Shown here piece after piece: positions 55,594 to 63,951 of a stretch of 64,000 bases of DNA; the stretch's first letter is position 1, and every line of letters begins with the position of its first letter. The notes under the pieces were generated by a model. The model did no database searches. It had not been told where the DNA came from and was given only the letters and a program-made list of their open reading frames with translations. This DNA is from Micromonospora rifamycinica (lineage in GTDB: Bacteria > Actinomycetota > Actinomycetes > Mycobacteriales > Micromonosporaceae). Both the position numbers and the translations under genes were made by a program. Location: the NCBI RefSeq assembly GCF_900090265.1, contig NZ_LT607752.1:6578001-6642000 (forward strand), given 5' to 3'.

Positions 55594-58110
55594 GTGGACG
55601 CAGGTCCCGACCCGACACCGAGCGCCCCGTCGCCGCCGGGTCGGAACCGGTTCGACGAGCGGGTGGTGCCGCACCGGCGGCGCTCGCCGCTGCGGCTGCG
55701 GGACTGGCGGATGCGTACCAAGCTCGCCACCGTCCTGGTCATCCCGTCGGTGGCCTTCCTGGTGCTGGCCGGGGTGCAGGCCGGCGGGCTGGTCGGGCGG
55801 ACCACCGCGCTGAACGACTTCGCCCGGCAGGTCGGCATCGGACGGCAGATCACCGCGGCGGTGGACCGGCTCCAGCAGGAGCGGGACCGGACCGCCGGTG
55901 AGCTGGCCGCGTTGCGCCGCGCCGGCAACGCCGCCGACCGGGACGCGGCGACGCTCGCGCTGCGGCCCCTGCACGCGGCCACCGACACCGCCTTCGACGA
56001 CCTGCGCACGGCGGCCGGGCCGCTGGCCGACTCCGACGCCGCCTGGCAGGTCGCCTACGCCGAGGCGCTGGAGGCGTACGACCAGGTGGTCCGGATCCGG
56101 ACGGCGGTGCCGCCGGCGGTGTTGAGCAACGACACCATCCTCGGCAACTACCACCGGGCGGTGGAGTCGCTGCTCGGTCTGCTGGCCGAGCCGAGCCCGG
56201 GGCCGGACCGTCCGGAGCTGACCGAGGCGGTGCTGCGCTACGTGCAGCTCGCCCGGGTCAAGGAGCTGTCGTCGCGGATCCGGGGCCAGCTCTACGCCGC
56301 CGCCCGCGCCGGCCGGTACGGCCTGGAGGACCAGGTCAGCCTCAGTGACCTACGGGTCCAGCAGCTCGCCGCGCTGGGCGCGTTCCGGGTCGCCGCGAGC
56401 ACCGGCCAGATCCAGGCGTACGACCGGACGTCCCGCGAGACGGCGTTCGTCGACGCGACCCGGCTGGAGGAGAAGAGCATCACCACCGGCGGCACCGCCC
56501 TGCCTCCGGTGCTGCCGGCGAACCAGTGGTGGACGGTCAGCGAGCAGCGGCAGAAGCTGCTGCGACAGGTGGAGACCCGGGTGCTCGACGACGCGGTGGT
56601 GCGGGCCGACGGGGTCAGTGCCGCCCAGTTGCGCACCACCCTGCTGGTGCTCGGCGGCATCGTGCTGGTGCTCGGCCTGGCGGTACTGCTGGCGGTGCTG
56701 GTCGGCCGGTCTATCGCGAACTCGATGCAGCGGCTGCGCGACCAGGCCCTGCGGATCGCCCAGGTGGAGCTGCCGCATGCCCTGGACCGGCTCCGCTCGG
56801 TCGACGGCGGGGTGCCGAAGATCGAGGTGCCGCCCGCGGTGGTCCGGTCGCTGGACGAGATCGGCGAGCTGGCCGAGGCGTTCGTGGCGGTGCACCGCAG
56901 CGCGGTCAGCGTGGCGGTGGAGCAGGCGGAGACCCGGCGCACCGTCAACGCGATGTTCGTGAACCTGGCCCGCCGCAGCCAGGTGCTGGTGGAACGGCAA
57001 CTGGAGCTGTTGGACGACCTGGAGCGGGAGGAGGCCGACCCGGACCAGTTGGAGAACCTGTTCAAGTTGGACCACCTGGCCGCCCGGATGCGCCGGAACG
57101 ACGAGAGCCTGCTGGTGCTCGCCGGCACCGAGTCGACCCGGCGGTGGAACCGGCCGGTGCGGTTGGGCGCGGTGCTGCTCGCGGCCAGCGCGGAGATCGA
57201 GCAGTACCAGCGGGTCCGGCACGAGGCGGTGGCCGACCTGTACGTGGTCGGGCACGCCGTCGGTGAGCTGGTGCACCTGATGGCGGAGCTGCTGGAGAAC
57301 GCCACCGCCTTCTCCCGGCCGGACACCCCGGTCCGGGTGACCGCGCGGGCCGAGGACGGCGGGGCGGTGGTGGAGATCGCCGACGCCGGTCTCGGCATGA
57401 GTCCGACGGCCCTGGAGCAGGCCAACGCGGTGCTGGCGGCGCCACCGGCGGCGGACGTGGCCGCCGTGGAGCGGATGGGCCACTTCGTGGTCAGTCACCT
57501 GGCCGCCCGGCACGGTGTCGGGGTGCGGCTGGCCGCCGCGGGGCAGGGGCTGGTGGCCCGGATCGTGCTGCCGGCGGGCCTGCTGTCCGCACCGCCCGCA
57601 CCGGAGGTGGACGCGTCGCCCGCGCCGCGGGCGCTCACCAGCACCGTCGTCAGCGGGCCGCCCCGGTGGCCGGGTCCGGCCCGACCGGCCGAGCTGCCGG
57701 TGGCGGGCCGCCGTCCGGACCGCTCGTCCGGGACGCCGTTGCGGGCCGTGGACGTGTTGACACCGTCCGTCCCGACCCCGGTCGACGCCGGTGGCGGCTG
57801 GTGGTCCCGGCAGGGTCCGGTGTCGTCGTCGCCGGTGTCGCTGGGGGAGAGCCTGCCCGCGCCGCCGGTCGTCCCGGTGACCGGGGGGACCAACGAGCGG
57901 GGCCTGCCGGTGCGGGTGCCGATGGCCCAGCTGACCACGGTGACCGAGCCGGCCCGTCCGCAGCCGACGCGGGTTCGGGAGGACCCGGATCCGGAGGCGG
58001 TGGGCGGGATGCTGTCGCGGCTGTACAGCGGCGTGCGCCGGGCCGAGGCCGAGGAGACCACCGAGTTGACGTTGCCGCCGGGTGTGCGGGGCGAAGGAGG
58101 ACGACAGTGA
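55594..58110 (+). CDS. Nitrate/nitrite-sensor-type histidine kinase (conservon CvnA-like)
   Basis: 838 residues from GTG 55594 with GAGGAGGCG upstream. TM1 lies at 44-64, an extracytoplasmic NIT (nitrate- and sulphate-sensing) domain at about 70-340, and TM2 near 347-367 followed by a HAMP-like linker. The kinase core lacks a classical H-box; LFKLDHLAARMRRNDESLLVLAG is the usual replacement in this actinobacterial family. The ATPase N-box is LMAELLENATAFSRPDTPV. The C-terminal 220 residues are Pro/Ser-rich and probably disordered. The next gene, a roadblock protein, overlaps its stop. In conservons this pair is followed by a DUF742 protein and a small GTPase, both absent here. Confidence 0.9.
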   Translation: MDAGPDPTPSAPSPPGRNRFDERVVPHRRRSPLRLRDWRMRTKLATVLVIPSVAFLVLAGVQAGGLVGRTTALNDFARQVGIGRQITAAVDRLQQERDRTAGELAALRRAGNAADRDAATLALRPLHAATDTAFDDLRTAAGPLADSDAAWQVAYAEALEAYDQVVRIRTAVPPAVLSNDTILGNYHRAVESLLGLLAEPSPGPDRPELTEAVLRYVQLARVKELSSRIRGQLYAAARAGRYGLEDQVSLSDLRVQQLAALGAFRVAASTGQIQAYDRTSRETAFVDATRLEEKSITTGGTALPPVLPANQWWTVSEQRQKLLRQVETRVLDDAVVRADGVSAAQLRTTLLVLGGIVLVLGLAVLLAVLVGRSIANSMQRLRDQALRIAQVELPHALDRLRSVDGGVPKIEVPPAVVRSLDEIGELAEAFVAVHRSAVSVAVEQAETRRTVNAMFVNLARRSQVLVERQLELLDDLEREEADPDQLENLFKLDHLAARMRRNDESLLVLAGTESTRRWNRPVRLGAVLLAASAEIEQYQRVRHEAVADLYVVGHAVGELVHLMAELLENATAFSRPDTPVRVTARAEDGGAVVEIADAGLGMSPTALEQANAVLAAPPAADVAAVERMGHFVVSHLAARHGVGVRLAAAGQGLVARIVLPAGLLSAPPAPEVDASPAPRALTSTVVSGPPRWPGPARPAELPVAGRRPDRSSGTPLRAVDVLTPSVPTPVDAGGGWWSRQGPVSSSPVSLGESLPAPPVVPVTGGTNERGLPVRVPMAQLTTVTEPARPQPTRVREDPDPEAVGGMLSRLYSGVRRAEAEETTELTLPPGVRGEGGRQ

Positions 58111-58529
58111 TGACACTGAGCCAGCAGGCGCGCGACCTGAGCTGGTTGGTCAACGCGTTCGCGGAGCGGGTGCCCGGGGTCGCGCACGCGGTGGTGGTGT
58201 CCTCGGACGGTCTGCTGGTGGCGCTCTCGGCGCAGCTGCCCCGGGACCACGCGGACAAGCTGGCGGCGGTGACGTCGGGGCTGATGAGCATCACGGCGGG
58301 CGCGGCCCAGATGTTCGACGGGGACGTCGTCAAGCAGACGGTGGTGGAGATGGGCCGGGGTTACTTCCTGGTCATGCAGATCCGCGACGGTTCCATCCTG
58401 GCCACCCTGGCCGGCGCGGAGGCGGACATCGGCGTGGTGGGCTACGAGATGGCCCGGCTGGCCAAGCAGGCCGGGGAGATGCTGACCCCGGCGCTGCGGG
58501 CGGAGCTCCAGCAGGCACTGCCCCGCTGA
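58110..58529 (+). CDS. Roadblock/LC7-domain protein (conservon CvnB-like)
   Basis: A 139-residue roadblock/LC7 protein (LSWLVNAFAERVPGVAHAVVVSSDGLLVALS, then ILATLAGAEADIGVVGYEMARLA). Members bind or regulate small Ras-like GTPases and work with the sensor kinase. ATG 58110 shares one base with the kinase stop (TGATG); GTG 58107 is an alternative. GAAGGAGG lies 7 nt upstream of that GTG. Downstream is the convergent end of a beta-glucosidase gene, so the usual DUF742 and GTPase genes of a conservon are missing at this site. Confidence 0.92.
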   Translation: MTLSQQARDLSWLVNAFAERVPGVAHAVVVSSDGLLVALSAQLPRDHADKLAAVTSGLMSITAGAAQMFDGDVVKQTVVEMGRGYFLVMQIRDGSILATLAGAEADIGVVGYEMARLAKQAGEMLTPALRAELQQALPR

Positions 58530-58623
58530 GCGGGCGCGGTCCGGGGTGCCGGGGTGCCGGGCCGGACCGCCCCCACGCGGTCCGGCCGTGCCGGTGGTGT
58601 CCGTCGGGTGCCGGCGGTCGACG

Positions 58624-60114
58624 CTACAGGCCGTTGTCCCGGATCACCTGGCGGTACCAGTGGGCGCTGCGCTTGAGGATCCGCCGCTGGGTGGGATAGT
58701 CCACGTAGACCAGTCCCCACCGCTGGTCGTACCCTTCGGCCCACTCGAAGTTGTCGAGCAGCGACCAGACGTGGTAGCTCTCCAGCGGTACGCCGTCGGC
58801 GACGGCCCGGTGGACGGCGGTCAGGTGGTCGCGGAGGAAGGCGATCCGGCCGGCGTCGTCGACCGTGCCGTCCGCGCCGAGGGTGTCCGGGCAGGGCAGG
58901 CCGTTCTCGGTGATGGTGATCGGGACCGGCCCGTAGTCGCGGGTGACCCGGGTCAGGATGTCGTACATGCCCTGCGGGTAGATCTGCTGCCAGTCCGCCT
59001 CGCTGGTGGGCCAGCGGGTGACGGTGTCGCCGGCGCCGTTCAGGTAGATCGGGGTGTAGTACTGCACGGCGAGCAGGTCCACCGGGCTGCCGATGACGGC
59101 CAGGTCACCGTCACGGACGGCGCGGACCATCCGGCTGTCCGGGCCGAGGTCGGCGAGCACGTCGGCCGGGTAGGCGCCGGTGAGGATGGAGTCCAGGTAG
59201 AGGCGGTTCTCGTACCCGTCGTGCAGGGTAGCCGCGGCGGCGGCGGCGGTGCTGTCGTCGGCCGGGTAGCACGGGTGCAGGTTGAGTGCCGGGCCGATCC
59301 GGGCGTCCAGGCCGGTGGCGCGCAGCGCGCGGACGGCGAGGCCGTGGGCGAGCTGGAGGTGGTGGGCGACCAGGTACGCGGCGTCGGTGTCCTGCCGGCC
59401 CGGGGCGTGGTGGCCCCAGAGGTAGCCGTTCTGCACCACGGTCTTCGGCTCGTTGATGGTCAGCCACACCGGCACCTGGTCGCCGAGGCCCCGGAAGACG
59501 GCGTCGGCGTAGTCGGCGAACCGGTGGGCGGTGTCCCGGTTCTCCCAGCCGCCGTGGTCCTGCAACGCCTGCGGCAGGTCCCAGTGGAAGAGGGTGACCA
59601 TCGGGGTGATGCCGCGTTCGTGCAGCCCGTCGACGAGCCGCTTGTAGAAGTCGAGCCCACGCTGGTTGGGCTTGCCGGTGCCGTCGGCCTGGATCCGCGG
59701 CCAGGAGACGGAGAACCGGTAGCTGCGCAGCCCGAGGTCGCGCATCAGGTCCAGGTCGTCGGCCCAGCGGTGGTAGTGGTCGGCGGCCACGTCACCGGTG
59801 TCGCCGTTGCGGGTGCGGCCGGGGGTGTGGCTGAAGGTGTCCCAGACCGATTCGCCCCGGCCGTCCTCCTTGGCGGCACCCTCGATCTGGTAGGCCGAGG
59901 TGGCGGCGCCCCAGCCGAAGCCGGACGGGAAGCGCAGCCGCTCCCCGCTGGGGTCGGCGGTCGGTTCGCCACCCTTCGGCGCGTCGCAGCCGGCGAGGGC
60001 GCCGCTGGCCGCGGCCACGCCGGCGGCGCCGACGGCGGGGAGCCCGGCGCCGGCGGTGGCGGTGGCGGAGAGCGCGGCGCGGCGCAGCAGGCGCCGTCGG
60101 GTGAGTATCGACAT
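58624..60114 (-). CDS. Exported GH1 beta-glucosidase (Tat-type lipoprotein signal)
   Basis: A 496-residue glycoside hydrolase family 1 enzyme that cleaves cellobiose and similar beta-glucosides. The catalytic acid/base Glu222 is in LTINEP and the nucleophile Glu403 in ITENG. FPSGFGWGAATSAYQIEGA marks the start of the barrel at about residue 62. Unusually for actinobacterial GH1, the first 43 residues look like an export signal: Arg-rich TRRRLLRRAALS, an Ala/Gly-rich core and a lipobox GALAGC (Cys43). The enzyme is therefore probably anchored outside the membrane. A CebR-type box lies 38 bp upstream of ATG 60114. It is divergent from the GH48 cellulase gene. Confidence 0.92.
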   Translation of the reverse strand: MSILTRRRLLRRAALSATATAGAGLPAVGAAGVAAASGALAGCDAPKGGEPTADPSGERLRFPSGFGWGAATSAYQIEGAAKEDGRGESVWDTFSHTPGRTRNGDTGDVAADHYHRWADDLDLMRDLGLRSYRFSVSWPRIQADGTGKPNQRGLDFYKRLVDGLHERGITPMVTLFHWDLPQALQDHGGWENRDTAHRFADYADAVFRGLGDQVPVWLTINEPKTVVQNGYLWGHHAPGRQDTDAAYLVAHHLQLAHGLAVRALRATGLDARIGPALNLHPCYPADDSTAAAAAATLHDGYENRLYLDSILTGAYPADVLADLGPDSRMVRAVRDGDLAVIGSPVDLLAVQYYTPIYLNGAGDTVTRWPTSEADWQQIYPQGMYDILTRVTRDYGPVPITITENGLPCPDTLGADGTVDDAGRIAFLRDHLTAVHRAVADGVPLESYHVWSLLDNFEWAEGYDQRWGLVYVDYPTQRRILKRSAHWYRQVIRDNGL

Positions 60115-60151
60115 GGATGTTTCTCCTCAGGGTGCGGGCCACCCCGACGGC

Positions 60152-60165
60152 CGGGAGCGCTCCCA
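60152..60165. promoter_or_regulatory. CebR-type box 1 (CGGGAGCGCTCCCA)
   Basis: One base differs from the palindrome TGGGAGCGCTCCCA bound by the cello-oligosaccharide repressor CebR. It lies 38 bp upstream of the GH1 start codon. Repression is expected until cellobiose binds CebR; no cebR gene is in the window. Confidence 0.8.
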
Positions 60166-60377
60166 GCGCGGGCGTGCGGCGGCCCGGCCGCCTCGGGGGC
60201 GGGTCGCCAGCCTAGAGGGCCGCGCGTGGGCGGCCGGGATGGGGAAGCGGGGGTGTGACGGGCGCCGTCGAGGGACGGTCGGCCCCACTGCCGAGGGCAG
60301 ATAGCGATCGAGGCCGGCCGGGTGGCGTGTACGCCTGACCCGTCGGCCTCTTTTCCTGTCGAGTACGGGGGTTTAGT

Positions 60378-60410
60378 GTGGGGACGGGGGAGGGCAACCC
60401 CCGTCCCCAC
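60378..60410. terminator. Perfect 13-bp G-run/C-run hairpin
   Basis: GTGGGGACGGGGG (60378-60390) pairs with CCCCCGTCCCCAC (60398-60410) around AGGGCAA. It lies in mid-intergenic space, 264 bp from the GH1 start and 594 bp from the GH48 start, so it does not close either gene. It may end a short non-coding or antisense transcript, or insulate the two promoters. Confidence 0.5.
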
Positions 60411-60621
60411 CTGTGTTGCACACACGCACGCTCGAATTGGCGTCCGACAGTGCGTGTCGCGCGGGAGCCGGGCCACGCGAGTGGCTCTGGTTCCACCTCC
60501 CTCCGTGGTGGTGGGATGTCGGCTGGCGACGGTGTCCGGGCTGGCCCGTCGTCAGCCGTTCGGGCTGAACCCCGTGGTCGGGCGACCACGGTTCGACCTT
60601 CATTTGTTGCATCTCCGTCGA

Positions 60622-60635
60622 TGGAAGCGCTCCCA
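60622..60635. promoter_or_regulatory. CebR-type box 2 (TGGAAGCGCTCCCA)
   Basis: One mismatch to the CebR palindrome. It lies 97 bp upstream of box 3, the likely GH48 promoter interval being between them. Two boxes at this spacing could allow looping or simply repress more tightly. Confidence 0.82.
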
Positions 60636-60691
60636 TCGGCGATGCTGCGACTGTAACGCCCGTCACGGCTTTGTGAAAGCCCCTAAACGAG

Positions 60692-60717
60692 ATCGAAACA
60701 TCGACCTGCGTTTCGAT
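60692..60717. promoter_or_regulatory. ATCGAAAC-N10-GTTTCGAT inverted repeat
   Basis: Perfect 8-bp arms (60692-60699 and 60710-60717) with a 10-bp spacer lie between CebR boxes 2 and 3. The arrangement fits a dimeric regulator binding across one helical turn and a half. The regulator is unknown. Confidence 0.55.
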
Positions 60718-60731
60718 ACTGGTAGTTGTTG

Positions 60732-60745
60732 TGGGAGCGCTTCCA
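60732..60745. promoter_or_regulatory. CebR-type box 3 (TGGGAGCGCTTCCA)
   Basis: One mismatch to the CebR palindrome, 259 bp upstream of the GH48 ATG. The position near GATACTGG (60715-60722, possible -10 region) suggests it overlaps the transcription start. Confidence 0.82.
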
Positions 60746-61003
60746 TGGCACACTGTCGAATCAACGCAGCGGAGCCAAGCACGCGCGAGTGATGGGTCGC
60801 CGAGGGCATCCGGGTCTCCCGGACGGCACCCGAAGGGACGGCACGGCCGGTCGAGTGGCCGTACCCCGTCCCTGCCCCGGCCCACCGGCCGGACCGACCA
60901 CCATTCCGGCGCCTCCGTCCCCCCGCGCACCCCTGTTTCCGCGCGTGGAGGTGCCTCCGCCGGGGCCCGCAGCCCCGGCCCGGTCCGAGGAGACACCGCG
61001 CAC

Positions 61004-63910
61004 ATGAGACTCATGGCAAGACGTCGCCGCACGGCGATGCTCGCCGCCACCGCACTCGCCATCGGCGGGGTGGGCCTGCCGGCCAGCGCGGCCCAGGCCG
61101 CGCCGGCCTGCGACGTGGTCTACGCCACCAACGACTGGGGCAGCGGCTTCACCGCGAACGTCACCATCAAGAACCTGGGTGACGCGCTCAGCAGCTGGTC
61201 GCTCAAGTGGACCTTCCCGAACAGCAGCCAGCGGGTCACCCAGGGCTGGTCGGCCAAGTGGAGCCAGAGCGGCAGCGAGGTCACCGCCACCAACGAGTCC
61301 TACAACGGCAACATCGGGACCGGGGGCTCCACCACCATCGGGTTCAACGGCTCCTACTCGGGCAGCAACCCGAAGCCGACGTCGTTCACCCTCAACGGCA
61401 CCCCGTGCAACGGCACCCCGGCCAACCAGCCGCCGACGGTCTCCCTCGGCGTGCCCACCGGCCCGTTCACCGCGCCGGCCGACGTGCCGCTGACCGCCAC
61501 CGCCAGCGACCCGGACGGGACGATCAGCAAGGTCGAGTTCTACCGCAACGGCCTGCTGGTCAACACCGACACCTCCGCGCCGTACGCGTACACGCTGACC
61601 TCGCTGCCGGCCGGCAGCTACACGGTCCAGGCCAAGGCGTACGACAACGCCAACGGCATCGGCGTGGCGGAGAAGTCGTTCACCGTCAGCCCCGCCACCG
61701 GCCCGGCGCTGGTCGCCACGCCCTCCGCGGTGAGCGTCAACGAGGGTGGCAGCACCACCTTCAACCTCAAGCTCAGCGCCGCGCCCTCGGGCAACGTGCC
61801 GGTCACCCTCACCCGTACCGGTGACAGCGACATCACGGTCTCGCCGTCCACCGTCACGCTCACCCCGAGCAACTGGAACACCGGGGTCACCGTCACGGTC
61901 GCCGCGGCGGAGGACACCGACACCGCCGGTGGCACCGCCACCATCACCGCGGCCGGCACCGGAGTCTCCTCGGTGGTGGTCACCGCCACCGAGATCGACA
62001 ACGACACCCCCGGTGGGGACAACGCCTACGTGGCGAAGTTCCTCGACCAGTACGGCAAGATCAAGAACTCGGGCTACTTCAGCCCCGAGGGCGTGCCGTA
62101 CCACTCGATCGAGACGCTGATCGTCGAGGCCCCCGACCACGGCCACGAGACCACCTCCGAGGCGTTCAGCTACTGGCTGTGGCTGGAGGCCTACTACGGC
62201 CGGGTCACCCAGAACTGGGCCCCGTTCAACAACGCCTGGACGGTGATGGAGAAGTACATCATCCCGTCGCACGCCGACCAGCCCACCGCTGGCGTCGCCG
62301 GCACCCCGCAGTACGCCGCCGAGTACAACCTGCCCAGCCAGTACCCGTCGGCGCTGAACGCCAGCGTCCCGGTCGGCCAGGACCCGCTGCGCTCGGAGCT
62401 GCAGTCCACCTACGGCACCGGCGACATCTACGGCATGCACTGGCTGATGGACGTCGACAACACCTACGGCTTCGGCCGCTGCGGCGACGGCACCACCAAG
62501 CCGGCGTACATCAACACCTTCCAGCGCGGCACCCAGGAGTCGGTCTGGGAGACCATCCCGCAGCCGTCCTGCGACACCTTCAAGCACGGCGGCCAGTACG
62601 GCTACCTCGACCTGTTCGTCAAGGACTCGGGCGCCCCGGCCAAGCAGTGGAAGTACACCAACGCCCCGGACGCCGACGCCCGCGCCGTGCAGGCCGCGTA
62701 CTGGGCGCTGACCTGGGCCAAGGCGCAGGGCAAGCAGGCCGACGTCGCCGCCACCGTGGCCAAGGCCGCCAAGATGGGCGACTACCTGCGGTACGCGATG
62801 TACGACAAGTACTTCAAGAAGATCGGCAACTGCGTCGGGGCCAGCACCTGCCCCGCCGGCACCGGCAAGGACTCCGCGCACTACCTGCTGTCCTGGTACT
62901 ACGCCTGGGGCGGCGCGTACGACGCCAGCGCGGGCTGGTCCTGGCGGATCGGTTCCAGCCACAGCCACTTCGGGTACCAGAACCCGTTCGCGGCCTGGGC
63001 GATGACCAACGTGAACGAGCTCAAGCCGAAGTCCCCGACCGCGGTCGGCGACTGGCAGAAGAGCCTCGACCGGCAGCTGGAGTTCTACACCTGGCTCCAG
63101 TCCGCCGAGGGCGGCATCGCCGGTGGTGCCACCAACAGCTGGGACGGTAGCTACGCCCAGCCGCCGTCGGGCACCGCCACCTTCTACGGCATGTACTACG
63201 ACGTCGACCCGGTCTACAACGACCCGCCGTCGAACCAGTGGTTCGGTATGCAGGTCTGGTCGATGCAGCGTATCGCCGAGCTGTACCTGGAGACCGGCAA
63301 CACGAAGGCCAAGGCGCTGCTCGACAAGTGGGTGCCGTGGGCGATCGCCAACACCAAGCTGGGCACCAACTGGTCGGTTCCGTCCGAGCTGAAGTGGACG
63401 GGTCAGCCCGCCAACTGGAACCCGAGCAGCCCGGCGGCCAACACCGGCCTGCACGTCGAGGTCAGCTCCACGGGCCAGGACGTCGGCGTCACCGGCTCCC
63501 TCGCCCGGACCCTGATCGCGTACGCGGCCAAGTCCGGCAACACGCAGGCCAAGACCACCGGCAAGGGTCTGCTGGACGCGCTCTCGGCGGCCAGCGACAG
63601 CAAGGGCGTCTCGACCACCGAGACGCGCGGCGACTACAAGCGGTTCGACGACGTGTACAACGCCGCCGACGGCCAGGGTCTCTACGTGCCGCCGGGCTGG
63701 ACCGGGAAGATGCCCAACGGCGACACCATCGCCGCGGGCAAGAGCTTCCTGGACATCCGGTCGTTCTACAAGAACGACCCGGACTGGCCGAAGGTCGACG
63801 CGTACCTCAAGGGCGGCCCCGAGCCGACGTTCAACTACCACCGGTTCTGGGCCCAGTCCGACATCGCCATGGCGTACGCGGACTACGGGATGCTCTTCCC
63901 GAACGGCTGA
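61004..63910 (+). CDS. Secreted GH48 cellulase (cellobiohydrolase) with CBM2
   Basis: A 968-residue processive exocellulase that releases cellobiose from reducing ends of cellulose chains. The signal peptide (1-32, ARRRR core, SAAQA cleavage) is followed by a family 2 cellulose-binding module bounded by Cys36 and Cys135, with surface Trp residues. Then come an Ig-like domain (about 144-230), a Calx-beta-like linker domain (VSVNEGGSTTFNLKLS, about 236-330) and the GH48 catalytic domain (about 335-968). In VEAPDHGHETTSEAFSYW, Glu386 of TSEA matches the proposed general acid of GH48. CBM-first order is common in actinobacterial GH48. GGAGACACC precedes ATG 61004. CebR boxes upstream suggest induction by cellobiose. 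Confidence 0.96.
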   Translation: MRLMARRRRTAMLAATALAIGGVGLPASAAQAAPACDVVYATNDWGSGFTANVTIKNLGDALSSWSLKWTFPNSSQRVTQGWSAKWSQSGSEVTATNESYNGNIGTGGSTTIGFNGSYSGSNPKPTSFTLNGTPCNGTPANQPPTVSLGVPTGPFTAPADVPLTATASDPDGTISKVEFYRNGLLVNTDTSAPYAYTLTSLPAGSYTVQAKAYDNANGIGVAEKSFTVSPATGPALVATPSAVSVNEGGSTTFNLKLSAAPSGNVPVTLTRTGDSDITVSPSTVTLTPSNWNTGVTVTVAAAEDTDTAGGTATITAAGTGVSSVVVTATEIDNDTPGGDNAYVAKFLDQYGKIKNSGYFSPEGVPYHSIETLIVEAPDHGHETTSEAFSYWLWLEAYYGRVTQNWAPFNNAWTVMEKYIIPSHADQPTAGVAGTPQYAAEYNLPSQYPSALNASVPVGQDPLRSELQSTYGTGDIYGMHWLMDVDNTYGFGRCGDGTTKPAYINTFQRGTQESVWETIPQPSCDTFKHGGQYGYLDLFVKDSGAPAKQWKYTNAPDADARAVQAAYWALTWAKAQGKQADVAATVAKAAKMGDYLRYAMYDKYFKKIGNCVGASTCPAGTGKDSAHYLLSWYYAWGGAYDASAGWSWRIGSSHSHFGYQNPFAAWAMTNVNELKPKSPTAVGDWQKSLDRQLEFYTWLQSAEGGIAGGATNSWDGSYAQPPSGTATFYGMYYDVDPVYNDPPSNQWFGMQVWSMQRIAELYLETGNTKAKALLDKWVPWAIANTKLGTNWSVPSELKWTGQPANWNPSSPAANTGLHVEVSSTGQDVGVTGSLARTLIAYAAKSGNTQAKTTGKGLLDALSAASDSKGVSTTETRGDYKRFDDVYNAADGQGLYVPPGWTGKMPNGDTIAAGKSFLDIRSFYKNDPDWPKVDAYLKGGPEPTFNYHRFWAQSDIAMAYADYGMLFPNG

Positions 63911-63920
63911 GTTGACCCCA

Positions 63921-63951
63921 CCGGGTGGGTGGCGCGGCGCCGCCCACCCGG
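63921..63951. terminator. Hairpin terminator of the GH48 gene
   Basis: CCGGGTGGGTGGCG (63921-63934) pairs with CGCCGCCCACCCGG (63938-63951) at 13 of 14 positions, with a 3-nt loop. It starts 10 bp after the stop codon. No U-tract follows, typical of actinobacterial terminators. Confidence 0.8.

Larger units (their letters stand above)
60115..61003. other. Divergent control region between GH1 and GH48 genes
   Basis: 889 bp without a supported gene. It holds three CebR-type boxes, a perfect 13-bp hairpin (60378-60410), a near-palindrome CCGTGGTCGGGCGACCACGG (60572-60591), and an inverted pair ATCGAAAC/GTTTCGAT (60692-60717). The last 250 bp before the GH48 start form a long, Pro-codon-like C-rich 5' untranslated region. 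Confidence 0.75.
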
